Shown here: in pieces, positions 18,417-28,276 of the stretch
Numbering within the stretch: position 1 is the stretch's first letter
Layout: each line of letters starts with the position of its first letter
Translations under genes and position numbers: made by a program
The notes under the pieces: model-generated
Databases searched by the model: none
The model's input: the letters and a program-made list of their open reading frames with translations, nothing else
Told to the model about the DNA's origin: nothing
DNA from: an uncultured Paracoccaceae bacterium
Lineage (GTDB): Bacteria; Pseudomonadota; Alphaproteobacteria; Rhodobacterales; Rhodobacteraceae
Assembly: GCA_913061275.1 (NCBI GenBank)
Contig: CAJXSR010000010.1
Span: 47,667-111,666 of the forward strand
DNA length: 64,000 bases
Direction: 5' to 3'

Positions 18417-19109
18417 TTATTTAAGTTCAAAAACAATCGTTATAGTGGACCGTATTCCCAACTCTCCTTCGGCAATGGGCACTGCATCTGATGCCATCGC
18501 GGCCATTTCCATACGGGCCATAGGTTGTGGCCGCTGCACGCCACCATTTTCATTAATCGATATGATCTGGCCCAATTTCACACCTGCCGCTTCTACATAT
18601 AATTCTGCCTTGATGCGCGCGTCTTTTACCGCACGTTTGCGGGCTTCATCCTGATGTGGGCGTGGTTTTTGGATGCCAAAACTGATGCTATTTATCCTGT
18701 TGGCACCCAATTTGGTCAGCAAATCCAATACGGGGCCGACTTTGCCTAAGTCACGCACCCGTACTGTTACAGTATTTTGGGCATTATAGCCGATAATACG
18801 GGGTTCATTGTTTGAATTGGAGCGGCGATCCCATTGCGGATTAAGCGATAAAGACGAGGTTTGAATATCGCGCGGTTCAATTTCTGCACCTTTAAGGGCA
18901 TTAAAAATCTTCGCCATTGACTTAGAGTTCATAGTCATAGCTTGGGATGCTTGTTTATGAAAGCTGCTAACGCCCAAATTAACCGTCGCCATATCAGGTG
19001 CTACAAACACTTCACCAGTTCCAGTTAATGTCATACGTCGCAGTGCATCTTGTGCATTTGACATGGCAGGCGAGATAAACAGCATTACAGCAATTAAAAA
19101 TATACGCAT
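18417..19109 (-). CDS. Periplasmic SIMPL domain (DUF541) protein
   Basis: 230 residues with a signal peptide (IFLIAVMLFISPAMSNAQ). The SIMPL family fold is evident: LTGTGEVFVAPDMATVNLGV at the start, then RDIQTSSLSLNPQW, and the C-terminal AELYVEAAGVKLGQIISINE. Family members form periplasmic oligomers tied to oxidative stress. No operon partner; upstream is the divergent single-TM protein gene at 19276. Confidence 0.9.
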   Translation of the reverse strand: MRIFLIAVMLFISPAMSNAQDALRRMTLTGTGEVFVAPDMATVNLGVSSFHKQASQAMTMNSKSMAKIFNALKGAEIEPRDIQTSSLSLNPQWDRRSNSNNEPRIIGYNAQNTVTVRVRDLGKVGPVLDLLTKLGANRINSISFGIQKPRPHQDEARKRAVKDARIKAELYVEAAGVKLGQIISINENGGVQRPQPMARMEMAAMASDAVPIAEGELGIRSTITIVFELK

Positions 19110-19275
19110 GATTGATCCTTGATTGGTTTATGGTATAAATTTGCGCTCTATTTAGGGTATTTTCAAGCTTCCTTGAAATAATCTGGTATTTTATGCTGAT
19201 TAGCTGACAAATACGTGGCCAGATTCAACCAAATATTGTACATACAGGGCTGAAATAATACTGCGTGAAAGTTTA

Positions 19276-20088
19276 ATGACCTTAGACCAAATACCATTTG
19301 CCGTAGATTTGTCGAATGACGGCATATTTTTGTGGCACCGAAAACATGGCCGTAAATGGGAGTTTTTGGGCAGTGTTCCTTTGAATTCAGGTAATTTACG
19401 CCAGCAATTAGACGGGTTAAAAGCGAAATCTGCCAGCATTGACGCGCCCTCAATGGAAGCAATCGTCAGAATTCCTTTGGCAGAAGTGAAAACCCTAACC
19501 GTATCGCCACAGCCAGAAACGGTTAAAGGCTGGGAAATGCTTATTGTCTCAGAGCTGGAAAAAGCGGCCAACCGTTCAATCAATGATTTGGCCTTTGATT
19601 TTGACCGCATGGCAGGCGCATCTGACATTCAGGTTGCCTGGACAACGGTTGATGTCATCAAGCAAGCACAGACTTTCGTACATCTTATCGGGTTTGAGCC
19701 GACATTTTACACAACAGACCTTGACCCTTCACAGTTTCCAAGAAATCCTAATTTTCTTTTGGTGGAAAATTTAGCTACACCCAAAAAAGAAGCGACCCCA
19801 TCTGCTAAGCCAAAACCAGCTACGGTTGACCCTATTGACCCCGAAAACCCTTACCCGACGTTTAAAGATGAAATTCCAGTCGTTGATGAACGAAAAGTTG
19901 GTATGGGGTTTATGGCCCTTTTTGCAATTTTTCTAATCATCATCCTATCTATTGCGGCGGTCTATTTCTGGCAAACCAACAGGCTTACAAGTACGGAACT
20001 ATCGTTGGAAGCTGACAAGTCATATATAGCCGCGACAAAATACCTGCCGCAAAATTCTTTGATAACTGTAAAACAATCTTATAGTTAG
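19276..20088 (+). CDS. Uncharacterised single-TM protein, short paralogue
   Basis: 270 residues. Residues 1-160 (QIPFAVDLSNDGIFLWHR onward to FYTTDLDPSQFPRNP) align with the first 165 residues of the next gene. A proline/lysine linker follows, then one membrane helix (about 212-232, MALFAIFLIIILSIAAVYFW) and a 35-residue tail. The layout of a cytoplasmic domain, one helix and an outer tail resembles GspL or a PilM/PilN fusion. I do not recognise a named family with certainty. It is 49 bp from its larger paralogue and surely co-transcribed. Confidence 0.65.
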   Translation: MTLDQIPFAVDLSNDGIFLWHRKHGRKWEFLGSVPLNSGNLRQQLDGLKAKSASIDAPSMEAIVRIPLAEVKTLTVSPQPETVKGWEMLIVSELEKAANRSINDLAFDFDRMAGASDIQVAWTTVDVIKQAQTFVHLIGFEPTFYTTDLDPSQFPRNPNFLLVENLATPKKEATPSAKPKPATVDPIDPENPYPTFKDEIPVVDERKVGMGFMALFAIFLIIILSIAAVYFWQTNRLTSTELSLEADKSYIAATKYLPQNSLITVKQSYS

Positions 20089-20137
20089 TAAGGTATATCT
20101 GGGCATAAGCCCTGAAAATAAAGGTTAAAAATAGATA

Positions 20138-22180
20138 ATGACCACAGTGAATACAAAATATGCAGTCGATCTTTCGAACGAAGGTGTATCATTGTGGTGC
20201 CGTGGTAAAAAATCTACGTGGAAACTATTGGGGAAAATTGCCCTAGATGCACCTGACTTCTCAGAGCAAATGGAAAGCCTGAAGAATGGGCATTCGTCAG
20301 ATGAAAACGAAAAATTTACGGCACAAATACGCATCCCCGCATCCGAGGTTTTTGTGTCAGAAATTGACCTTATGGGGGCAACGGGAACAGGATTAACAAA
20401 GCGAATAAGGTCATTTTTAGAAGATAACACACCCTATAAATATGATGATTTGGTATTCGATCACGTAGATAAATCTGGGAACGGCAAAGCCTATATTGCA
20501 GCCGTCACCAAGCAAACTATTTCTGAAGCAAAAGATTTTATCACAGCTTACGGGTTTGACGCACAATATTATACCACCAAGCTAGAAAAAGCGAATTTTC
20601 CCCGTATTCCGAAGTTTTATGATGGTGATAAGCCGTCAGCGAAAGAAACAACGACCCCTAGCCTAACATCTACCCCCAAAGCCCCAACACCACCTGCGCC
20701 TTCACCAGCACCGGCGATACCACAATCTGCTGATTTAAGTAGCTTTTCAACGGTGCGCAGTAAAACTGTAATTGCCAGCCGTGATGCCGACCAAGAAACG
20801 GCCTTATTAAATACGCCACCGCCGCCGCCAAGACGTATTTCTATTGATCTTCCCAAACCGAAGTTTGAAAAAATCCAAACTTCACCCCCCCCACAAACAC
20901 AGCCTTTAGAGGCGGCGACGACTCAGCCAGTCAAACCGGCAACACAGCCGTTTAAAATGCCACAAGGCGATGCAGTTGAAGCGGAAACAACCAGCTTTAT
21001 AAAACCCAAATACCTACTTTATATAACCGCCGTTATTATGCTTGCCTTGGCATACTGGTTTTTCACAGTGCTGTTTGATGGCAAAGAGGAAATTGCGCGT
21101 TTACAGCAAACGCCCCTGACCGACCCCCCATTAGTATCTGAACCCACAAAGCTAACGCAACAATCGCCCCTAGATACAACACCTGTATTGGCGGATGACG
21201 GCGTGCAAATCACACTTAACACACCGCCTATGCTTCGAATGCCGATTGTGCCCGAAAAACCCGCGTTAAACATTATTGTTGAGGCACCGCCAAAACCACA
21301 AGCCAAGCCGACTGCCCCTACCCCTGCACCTGAAGTGGCAAGCACACAAACCACGGTAACGCGCACAGATACATCGCTTGAGACAACGACCGACCTTGCC
21401 GCGATTGACAGTGTGGCAGATATTCCAGCGGTTACACCTGAACCTGAAATACTACTGGCAATACCTGATCCGTTAAAAGATATTCTGCCAAAGATGCGCA
21501 GTCAGGAATTTGAAACCCTTCATGAAACTGAAGTTGCAGCACCCCAAACAGAGCTAGCAATAACCGATGAACCTGTCGTACCAACCCCTGTAGAAATTGA
21601 TGACATACCCGACATTCTGGCCCTTGCTGACGTATCATTGAAATCCAAACTGCCTAAAGCACGCCCTGCTTCGATTGCCACAAAAGCCAATCAAGCGAGA
21701 AACTCTTTAGTGGCAAAAGCCGATCCTGCATTGGCAAGCAAAAAACCCAAACCCAGGCCATCGAATTTAGTCGTATTGAAAAAGAACACAGAGGCAGATA
21801 CAGCCGACGAAATAACCTTAGCGGTTCAAACTGCCGTTCTTGCCAAACAACGACCTCGCATTCGCCCAAAAAACCTGAAAAAGAATGCAAACGTTCAAAC
21901 TGCTTCTTTAAGCGAGACGTCAAACACTGGGGATGCTACCCCTGCAACAATACAAAAACAGGCCACCGAAAAAGCTGGATTTAGTAAACGACGCATATCT
22001 TTAATAGGGGTGTACGGCACCAATACCGACCGTCGCGCCTTGGTACGGATGCCAAGCGGGCGGTTTGTAAAAATCAAGCCCGGGCAAAATTTTAGCGGTT
22101 GGAAAGTTGCCGCGATTGGTGAAAGCTCGGTTCGGATCACCAAAGGCAGTCGAAATCAAGTATTGCGAATGCCCAATTAG
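20138..22180 (+). CDS. Uncharacterised single-TM protein with GspC/PilP-like C-terminal domain
   Basis: 680 residues in four parts. Residues 1-165 are the same N-terminal domain as the previous gene (YAVDLSNEGVSLWCRGKK). Residues 165-285 are a Pro/Thr-rich linker. A membrane helix lies near 291-312. A long Pro/Ala/Lys-rich segment then leads to a compact C-terminal domain (about 617-678: ISLIGVYGTNTDRRALVRMP, then IKPGQNFSGWKVAAI). That end resembles the homology region of GspC or PilP, which links inner and outer membranes in secretion and pilus machines. Function is unknown. Such proteins are sometimes mislabelled as translation initiation factor because of their low-complexity stretch. Confidence 0.65.
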   Translation: MTTVNTKYAVDLSNEGVSLWCRGKKSTWKLLGKIALDAPDFSEQMESLKNGHSSDENEKFTAQIRIPASEVFVSEIDLMGATGTGLTKRIRSFLEDNTPYKYDDLVFDHVDKSGNGKAYIAAVTKQTISEAKDFITAYGFDAQYYTTKLEKANFPRIPKFYDGDKPSAKETTTPSLTSTPKAPTPPAPSPAPAIPQSADLSSFSTVRSKTVIASRDADQETALLNTPPPPPRRISIDLPKPKFEKIQTSPPPQTQPLEAATTQPVKPATQPFKMPQGDAVEAETTSFIKPKYLLYITAVIMLALAYWFFTVLFDGKEEIARLQQTPLTDPPLVSEPTKLTQQSPLDTTPVLADDGVQITLNTPPMLRMPIVPEKPALNIIVEAPPKPQAKPTAPTPAPEVASTQTTVTRTDTSLETTTDLAAIDSVADIPAVTPEPEILLAIPDPLKDILPKMRSQEFETLHETEVAAPQTELAITDEPVVPTPVEIDDIPDILALADVSLKSKLPKARPASIATKANQARNSLVAKADPALASKKPKPRPSNLVVLKKNTEADTADEITLAVQTAVLAKQRPRIRPKNLKKNANVQTASLSETSNTGDATPATIQKQATEKAGFSKRRISLIGVYGTNTDRRALVRMPSGRFVKIKPGQNFSGWKVAAIGESSVRITKGSRNQVLRMPN

Positions 22181-23563
22181 CTACAATAGAAATGCCGCCG
22201 CCAACCCAAGAAACGCAAAGAAGCCGATAATATCGGTCACGGTTGTCACAAAAGCGCCAGACGCCAATGCGGGATCTATACCCACCTTTTCAAGGCCAAG
22301 CGGCACTAAAATTCCTGCTAACCCAGCCACAATCATATTCACAATCATTGCAACACCCAAAACGATACCCAGCAAACTTGAGCCGTACCAGTAATAGCCG
22401 ACCAGACCGATTATCAGCGCAAAGATCAGGCCATTTAACAAACCTACTGACAATTCACGTCGAATAACCCGCCAAGCATTTGCAGATGTTAAATCTTTTG
22501 TGGCCAATGCACGCACGGCAACGGTTAAAGTTTGGGTTCCCGCATTGCCCCCCATAGAGGCGACGATCGGCATTAAAACCGCCAATGCAACGATTGCTTC
22601 AATCGTATCGGCAAACTGTGCAATCACGATAGACGCCAGAATTGAGGTCAAAAGATTTACTGCAAGCCATGGAAACCGTAAGCGCGTTGTCGCTAAAATA
22701 GTATCAATCAAGCTTTCATCACCAACACCTGCCAGACGCTTAATATCTTCTTCTGCGTGGTCGTCTAGAACTTCCATCGCATCATCCATCGTAATGACAC
22801 CAACAAGTCGGTTATCTGCATCAACAACAGGGGCAGAAATCATATTATATTGGTTAAACGCATAGGCCACATCTTCTTGCGATTGCAGCACAGGGATGGT
22901 GCGAAATTCTTCATCCATAATATTGGATAATTTCATCTCGCGTGCAGATGACATTAATTTGGAAAGTGCTACTTTGCCGACGGGTGTCAATCTTGGGTCA
23001 ACCATCACAACATCATAAAATTGATCTGGCAAATCTGTTTCGGTTCGTAAATAATCGATCGCCTCACCCACAGTCCAATGGGTTGGGGCCATCACCAGTT
23101 CACGTTGCATCAAGCGGCCCGCAGATAACTCTGGGTAGCTTAAAGCCTGTTCAACCGCAACACGGTCAGAATCTTCTAACGCTTCTAGAATACGTTCTTG
23201 TTGGGGCTCATCCAAATCTTCGATCAGATCAACGACATCATCGGTATCAAGATCTTTTACCGCTTCTGTAACAACCTCATCTGAAAGCCCTTCGAACACA
23301 TCGTCCAGCAGGCCTTCATCAATCTCTGCCAGTACTTCCCCGTCAAAATCTTCACCCCAAAGGGCAACAAATGCGGCGCGTTCTTTCGAATTAATCTGCT
23401 CAAGAAGATCGGCAATATCGGCGGCGTGAAAAGGCTCTAGCAATCCTACAAGCATGTCGCGATCATTTGTTTCAATCGCATATAAAACTGTATCTATTAA
23501 TGTGCTGTCTATTTCATAAGCACGATCAGGGTTTTCAGCCTCATTTATTATTTCTTCTAACAT
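22181..23563 (-). CDS. mgtE: Magnesium transporter MgtE
   Basis: 460 residues from ATG 23563 (a GTG at 23581 is also in frame). Domains in order: the acidic N domain with helical repeats (LLEPFHAADIADLLEQ to EALEDSDRVAVEQ), two CBS domains (about 140-260, with IPVLQSQEDVAYAFNQY and GVITMDDAMEVLDDHAEED), and five C-terminal membrane helices. The pore region contains MPIVASMGGNAGTQTLTV. It is a magnesium-gated divalent cation channel in the inner membrane. Its stop is adjacent to the convergent 680-residue gene. Confidence 0.96.
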   Translation of the reverse strand: MLEEIINEAENPDRAYEIDSTLIDTVLYAIETNDRDMLVGLLEPFHAADIADLLEQINSKERAAFVALWGEDFDGEVLAEIDEGLLDDVFEGLSDEVVTEAVKDLDTDDVVDLIEDLDEPQQERILEALEDSDRVAVEQALSYPELSAGRLMQRELVMAPTHWTVGEAIDYLRTETDLPDQFYDVVMVDPRLTPVGKVALSKLMSSAREMKLSNIMDEEFRTIPVLQSQEDVAYAFNQYNMISAPVVDADNRLVGVITMDDAMEVLDDHAEEDIKRLAGVGDESLIDTILATTRLRFPWLAVNLLTSILASIVIAQFADTIEAIVALAVLMPIVASMGGNAGTQTLTVAVRALATKDLTSANAWRVIRRELSVGLLNGLIFALIIGLVGYYWYGSSLLGIVLGVAMIVNMIVAGLAGILVPLGLEKVGIDPALASGAFVTTVTDIIGFFAFLGLAAAFLL

Positions 23564-23698
23564 TTCCGCACCCCAAATCACTGCTTGCTGACTTATAACA
23601 GGTCATTATTTTACAACAACGGTAATTCTATAATTCAAAAAGGTTTACGGCTGAACCGTGCTGGCATATGATTTTTATGAACCAAACAATCAACATAT

Positions 23699-25087
23699 AT
23701 GGCAATGAGCGAACCTGCCCCAGAGATTAAAACCATTGCAGATGTAAGGCAGGCCGCAATAGATGCGCACCAAAAAGGTGACTATTCTAAAGCCCAAGAA
23801 TTTTATCGGGTATATCTGCAAAACCGACCTAAAGACGCAGCTATTTGGTCAAATCTGGGGGCGGTTTTTCGCAAACAAAAACATTACCAACTTGCCGTTG
23901 CTGCACAATTACGCGCATTGGAATTAGACCCTGAAACACCTTCGTTAATAAACAATGCTGCAAATGCTTTCTATGATGATGGGCAGTTGGAAAACTCATT
24001 GGAAATGCGCAAAAAAATTATTGCACTAGAGCCTGACAATCCAGATCATTATGCAAGTTTAGGCAAATGTTACCGTGGGTTACACAAGTTAGATAAAGCA
24101 AAAGATACTTTATTGGAGGGCATTAAAAAGTTCCCGAATTTTGCCGAAATACATATCCAGTTGGCTTTCGTGCAACTTGCTATGGGGGATTACCCGCAAG
24201 GTTTTAAAACTTTTAATTGGCGTTGGCAAGGGGATGAAATAAGCCTACCAGATTTGCCTTGCCCGAAATGGAACGGCGAGGTCTTGTCAGGAAAAACCAT
24301 TCTTGTCACACCAGAACAAGGGTTTGGTGATACGATCCTAATGGCACGTTTTTTGCGGGGTTTGAAACAACTTGGGCCGCAGATTAATATGGTGGTCAAA
24401 CCACCTTTACGGCGGCTATTTTCCAGCTTGGAAGAACATGTAACGTTTATAACAACAAAAGAAGACATCCAAAAATGCGACTATTGGATGCCGATGATGG
24501 ATTTACCGCTTTATCTAAAAACAACGCTTGATACAGTACCGCCCCCTGTCACACTGCATGTCCCTGAAATGGCTAAAGCGCGGGCTTTGAAGATAACACA
24601 ACCTTACAGTGATCGCTTTAAAGTGGGTGTTATGTGGTCAGGGTCTGTCACTTACCGCGCCAATCACAAACGTTCCTTTAGTCATCAACGGTTTTTAGAA
24701 CTTTGTAATATTCCTGATATACGAATGTTTTCGCTTTATAAGGGCCCACTTTTGAATGATTACGTCACGGATGGTACATCCGCATTGATCATAAACGCCT
24801 CTGGCAACGATAGTGATTTTGCTGACAGTGCAGCCTTAATGCAAAAACTGGATTTAATCATCTCAATGGACAGTGCCATAGTGCATGTTGCAGGGTCTTT
24901 GGGTTGTGAGGTCTGGAACCTTTTGCATTTTGAACCCTACTGGCTATATGAACCGTTTGAAAACCACACCCCTTGGTACCCCTCAATGCGGCTGATTTCA
25001 CAGGAAAAACCCGGTGATTGGGACGGTGTGTTCGCACATCTAAAATCCGATCTGGAAGAGCGCATAAAACAATGGAAGAAGTCATGA
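23699..25087 (+). CDS. TPR protein with glycosyltransferase-like C-terminal domain
   Basis: 462 residues. About four tetratricopeptide repeats fill residues 15-165 (for example AIWSNLGAVFRKQKHYQLAV and HYASLGKCYRGLHKLDKAK). The C-terminal half contains KTILVTPEQGFGDTILMARF and LDLIISMDSAIVHVAGSLG, the nucleotide-sugar region of GT9-like heptosyltransferases seen in many TPR fusion proteins. It may act in glycosylation of surface polymers or proteins. The stop overlaps the next start (ATGA), so the two are coupled. Confidence 0.8.
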   Translation: MAMSEPAPEIKTIADVRQAAIDAHQKGDYSKAQEFYRVYLQNRPKDAAIWSNLGAVFRKQKHYQLAVAAQLRALELDPETPSLINNAANAFYDDGQLENSLEMRKKIIALEPDNPDHYASLGKCYRGLHKLDKAKDTLLEGIKKFPNFAEIHIQLAFVQLAMGDYPQGFKTFNWRWQGDEISLPDLPCPKWNGEVLSGKTILVTPEQGFGDTILMARFLRGLKQLGPQINMVVKPPLRRLFSSLEEHVTFITTKEDIQKCDYWMPMMDLPLYLKTTLDTVPPPVTLHVPEMAKARALKITQPYSDRFKVGVMWSGSVTYRANHKRSFSHQRFLELCNIPDIRMFSLYKGPLLNDYVTDGTSALIINASGNDSDFADSAALMQKLDLIISMDSAIVHVAGSLGCEVWNLLHFEPYWLYEPFENHTPWYPSMRLISQEKPGDWDGVFAHLKSDLEERIKQWKKS

Positions 25088-25473
25088 AAGATATTGTAAC
25101 GCCAATTTCACCTGGGGAATTGCTGGATAAAATTACCATCCTGCATATCAAATCTAAAAACATCCAAGACCCTGAAAAATTGGAGAATGTACAGATAGAG
25201 CGTGCAGCTTTGCAAAGAGTCATTGATGCGCATATCCCTGATAATATGGAAATAACCACGTTGGTTACAAAGCTACAAATGGTGAATAAAGAGCTGTGGG
25301 ATATAGAGGATGCAATTCGTGATTGTGAGCGTGCAAATTCTTTTGAGGCAGAGTTTATAGGTTTGGCGCGCGCGGTTTATATAACAAATGACAAACGTGC
25401 TGCGTTAAAAAAGCAGATTAATATTGCTTTGGGATCGAAGTTTGTCGAAGAGAAATCTTACGCAGAGTATTAA
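25084..25473 (+). CDS. DUF6165 family protein
   Basis: 129 residues from the ATG at 25084, which overlaps the preceding stop by four bases. The sequence is largely helical: SPGELLDKITILHIKSKNI, then VNKELWDIEDAIRDCE and a C-terminal DKRAALKKQINIALGSKF. This conserved arrangement is known as DUF6165 and is commonly found beside glycosyltransferase or TPR genes, as here. Biochemical function is unknown. Confidence 0.75.
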   Translation: MKDIVTPISPGELLDKITILHIKSKNIQDPEKLENVQIERAALQRVIDAHIPDNMEITTLVTKLQMVNKELWDIEDAIRDCERANSFEAEFIGLARAVYITNDKRAALKKQINIALGSKFVEEKSYAEY

Positions 25474-25506
25474 ATGTATATTCATAGGGGCAGCACGGGT
25501 TGCCTA

Positions 25507-26751
25507 TTAACGCGTGTAAATTGCGTCTTTAAACCCTGCTTTACGCGCTGTTCCCATCGCATTTCTAAGTTCATTAGTTGATGCAAATGGCCCAAGATAG
25601 ACAACCTTCAGGCTTCTGCCCTTGTTCCTTATCGCTCTGGTACGAACCGGATACCCACCTGCCTGAAACCGTGCAATCGTTCTTGATACATTTTCAGGGT
25701 TACCAAACGTGCCTATTTGCACGTAACGCGCAGTAGTGGTTGTAGGCTTTGGCGCAGTTGCAGTCGTGCGTGTTCTGCTGCGTGTAATGGTAGGGGTTTT
25801 GGTGGATGTTGAGTAAGCCCTAGCAACAGCTACTTCTTTCGCCCTGACTTTTTTAATCAACTTGCGAGGAACTGTGTTTGTCCAGACCATTTCCATTTGT
25901 GCATCACCACGTGGTGTTACATCTGCGGCAATGACAGTTGGGTAAATTGTGTGCTTGTGAACAGGATCAACACCGCGCGTTACAGCAATACCATTTGTTG
26001 ACGCATACCCCCTAATAACATCGGCGGGATGAACTGCTTGCGGCCCATTGCGAATAGCAAGTCGGTTTGCGCGACGCGAAAACAAACTAAAACCGCGCAC
26101 CGATTTAACACGTGCGGGGCGCCGTGTTGTTGTTGCAATATTATAAGTCGTTGCAGCAGTATTATAGCCAGTACCGCCCTGTATCACGGGCGCTGTTTGA
26201 CGGATGAAATCTGCTGGATGATCTCTTTGCGGGCCAAACCGTATGCCACTTACCTGCGTATGCGGGGCAACGGGTGAGGCTAATGTCGCAGTTCTTTGCG
26301 TGGTTGCAACTGGTGCTGATTTCACCCGTGTGCCACCGCCAAATAAACCTGCACCAAATAATTTTGTCTTCTTCTTTCGTGGGGCCGCTATTGGTTGCGG
26401 TACAACAGCCGCAGTTCGAACCGGTGCAGCTATTGGTGCCGCTGTAGGTTTAACCACCCGTGTCGTCGGTGTACCTGATGCAAGGGCAAGCTGTGTTGAA
26501 TTTAAAGAGGGTTTATTTCTTGAGTTACAGAAAACTTTTCTGGACCGGTTGACGCGCGGCACCCATGTGACCCGCGTACCATATCCAGCTTTGATGTATA
26601 CGCAGCCTTTTGAGTCCACGTACTGCGTGCCTTTAAAGCTTTTTGGCGGCATCTCTGCTGGGCCGTTATCCGACCTTAAAGTTTGTGCGTTTGCCTGAAC
26701 GCCTAAGGACATAATCCCTATGGCTAGTATCAGTATTTTGTTTCTTATCAT
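25507..26751 (-). CDS. Exported SPOR domain protein
   Basis: 414 residues from the ATG at 26751; the in-frame extension upstream to 26946 overlaps the response regulator and is unlikely. A signal peptide (ILILAIGIMSLGVQANAQ) leads into a CVYIKAGYGTRVTWVPRVN segment conserved in Rhodobacterales. A long basic Thr/Ala/Pro-rich middle follows. The C-terminal SPOR domain (about 340-410) contains RYVQIGTFGNPENVSRTIAR and VVYLGPFAS. SPOR domains bind denuded septal peptidoglycan, so a periplasmic cell-wall or division role is likely. Confidence 0.87.
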   Translation of the reverse strand: MIRNKILILAIGIMSLGVQANAQTLRSDNGPAEMPPKSFKGTQYVDSKGCVYIKAGYGTRVTWVPRVNRSRKVFCNSRNKPSLNSTQLALASGTPTTRVVKPTAAPIAAPVRTAAVVPQPIAAPRKKKTKLFGAGLFGGGTRVKSAPVATTQRTATLASPVAPHTQVSGIRFGPQRDHPADFIRQTAPVIQGGTGYNTAATTYNIATTTRRPARVKSVRGFSLFSRRANRLAIRNGPQAVHPADVIRGYASTNGIAVTRGVDPVHKHTIYPTVIAADVTPRGDAQMEMVWTNTVPRKLIKKVRAKEVAVARAYSTSTKTPTITRSRTRTTATAPKPTTTTARYVQIGTFGNPENVSRTIARFQAGGYPVRTRAIRNKGRSLKVVYLGPFASTNELRNAMGTARKAGFKDAIYTR

Positions 26752-26902
26752 CTCGTGCCCCCAAGATATGGTTACAAAATGCCCATTTTTAGGCAAATAG
26801 TAAAGGGATTTTTTCAATGAAAAGAAGTAATTGCACATATGTGTGTTGTTATTATTTATGAAAGATATACCGCCGCGCAAATAGTTAGGTAAAGAACCGT
26901 AT

Positions 26903-28276
26903 TTAATACTTTGATCTTTTTCGATAAATCGTACTTGGGGCCACACCCAAAACCTCTGCCGCTTTTGGTATAGAGCCGCCGTTTGACTGGATGGTTGCCT
27001 CTATGAATTTTGCTTCTACCTCATCCAGTTGTAAGCCAACAAGTTGATGAATGGCGGTAGTATTGCGTTCAATAGTCAATTCATCCCCAAGCGCATCAAG
27101 TCTGTCGGTGGGTTTTGCGTTACTAGAAACGAACCCCAAAGGCAGCATATCCAGCCCGACAAAATCGCTGTCATAAGTTGCGATAATACGGTGCAACAAG
27201 TTTTCAAGCTGGCTTAAATTTCCTGGCCACTCATGAATTTCAAACACCCCGGCCACTTCTTTAGTAAGCCCTGTGAAATTTTTACGTTCAGCCTGAGAAA
27301 GTTTTTTAAGCATGGTTTCAGCAATATATTGAACATCACCTGTTAATTCCCGCAGTGCAGGCAGCGTAACTGTTAGAACATGCAGTTGATAGAACAAATC
27401 TTCCCTGATTTTTTTTGTTTCCAGCAACACATAAGGATCAATGCTTGATGAACATATTACACGGGGAAAACGTTTATATTCTGAATTTCTGTTGTCTTCA
27501 TTTTGGTTGGCTTTTTGCAAATAATTTGCAAGCTTAGATTGCACGATAGGGTCAAGTTCAGAAACCTCGCGGATATATAAACTACCGCCATAAGCTTGTT
27601 GAACAGCGCCATGCCCAGTTGCAAGTATTTCCCAATTAAACGTATCCTGCATACCAAATAAGCTTTTTTCTTGCTCTTCGCCGCTTAAACCATACCCATC
27701 ATATTTTATAAATTGATCTGGCTCCATACCTGCGTAAGTATGAATAGCATTGGCACAAATATCTTTCCCAACACCGCGTTCACCTGTGATGAAAACAGGT
27801 GCATTGGAAGGGGAAATGCGCATGATTTTGCGGTATGTTTCTTGCATTTTTGGGCCACGCCCAATGAAGCCATAAAAATTACCCGCCTCAAGATTTATGT
27901 CTGGGCTGGTTTCTAGACTGGCGAGTGCGGATATGACTGCGGACAGCAAACGTTCATCGGAAAAAGGTTTTAGCAGAAAGTCGAATGCACCTGCTCGCAT
28001 CGCATCTACCGCGCGATTTACTGATCCGTTAGAGGTTATAACGATAATCTTTGCTTGTGGGTTATCCTGTACAAACTGGCGAATAACCTCAATTCCGTCT
28101 ACATCTGGTAAGAACAGATCCATAATCACCACTGGATGATTGCCGTTTTTAAATATTTGTAGCCCTTCTGCCCCTGTTGAAGCCACATCTACGATGTAGC
28201 CCGCATTTGTTAAATTGGCGCTATATATCAACTGAAGCGTTGCGGTATCTTCGATTAGCAAAAGTTTTTGTGTCAT
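26903..28276 (-). CDS. NtrC/LuxO-like response regulator with degenerate AAA+ domain
   Basis: 457 residues. Receiver domain 1-120 with the phospho-acceptor D53 in VVIMDLFLPDVDG and K103 in FLLKPF. AAA+ domain about 135-375: Walker A reads GERGVGKD, the sigma54-contact GAFTGA loop is absent (FGMQDTFNWE), and the Walker B is GGSLYIREV, with arginine where aspartate is expected. A Fis-type HTH ends the protein (GGSIPKAAEVLGVAPSTIYR). It probably does not activate sigma54 conventionally. The Hpt gene upstream overlaps its start by four bases. Confidence 0.85.
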   Translation of the reverse strand: MTQKLLLIEDTATLQLIYSANLTNAGYIVDVASTGAEGLQIFKNGNHPVVIMDLFLPDVDGIEVIRQFVQDNPQAKIIVITSNGSVNRAVDAMRAGAFDFLLKPFSDERLLSAVISALASLETSPDINLEAGNFYGFIGRGPKMQETYRKIMRISPSNAPVFITGERGVGKDICANAIHTYAGMEPDQFIKYDGYGLSGEEQEKSLFGMQDTFNWEILATGHGAVQQAYGGSLYIREVSELDPIVQSKLANYLQKANQNEDNRNSEYKRFPRVICSSSIDPYVLLETKKIREDLFYQLHVLTVTLPALRELTGDVQYIAETMLKKLSQAERKNFTGLTKEVAGVFEIHEWPGNLSQLENLLHRIIATYDSDFVGLDMLPLGFVSSNAKPTDRLDALGDELTIERNTTAIHQLVGLQLDEVEAKFIEATIQSNGGSIPKAAEVLGVAPSTIYRKRSKY

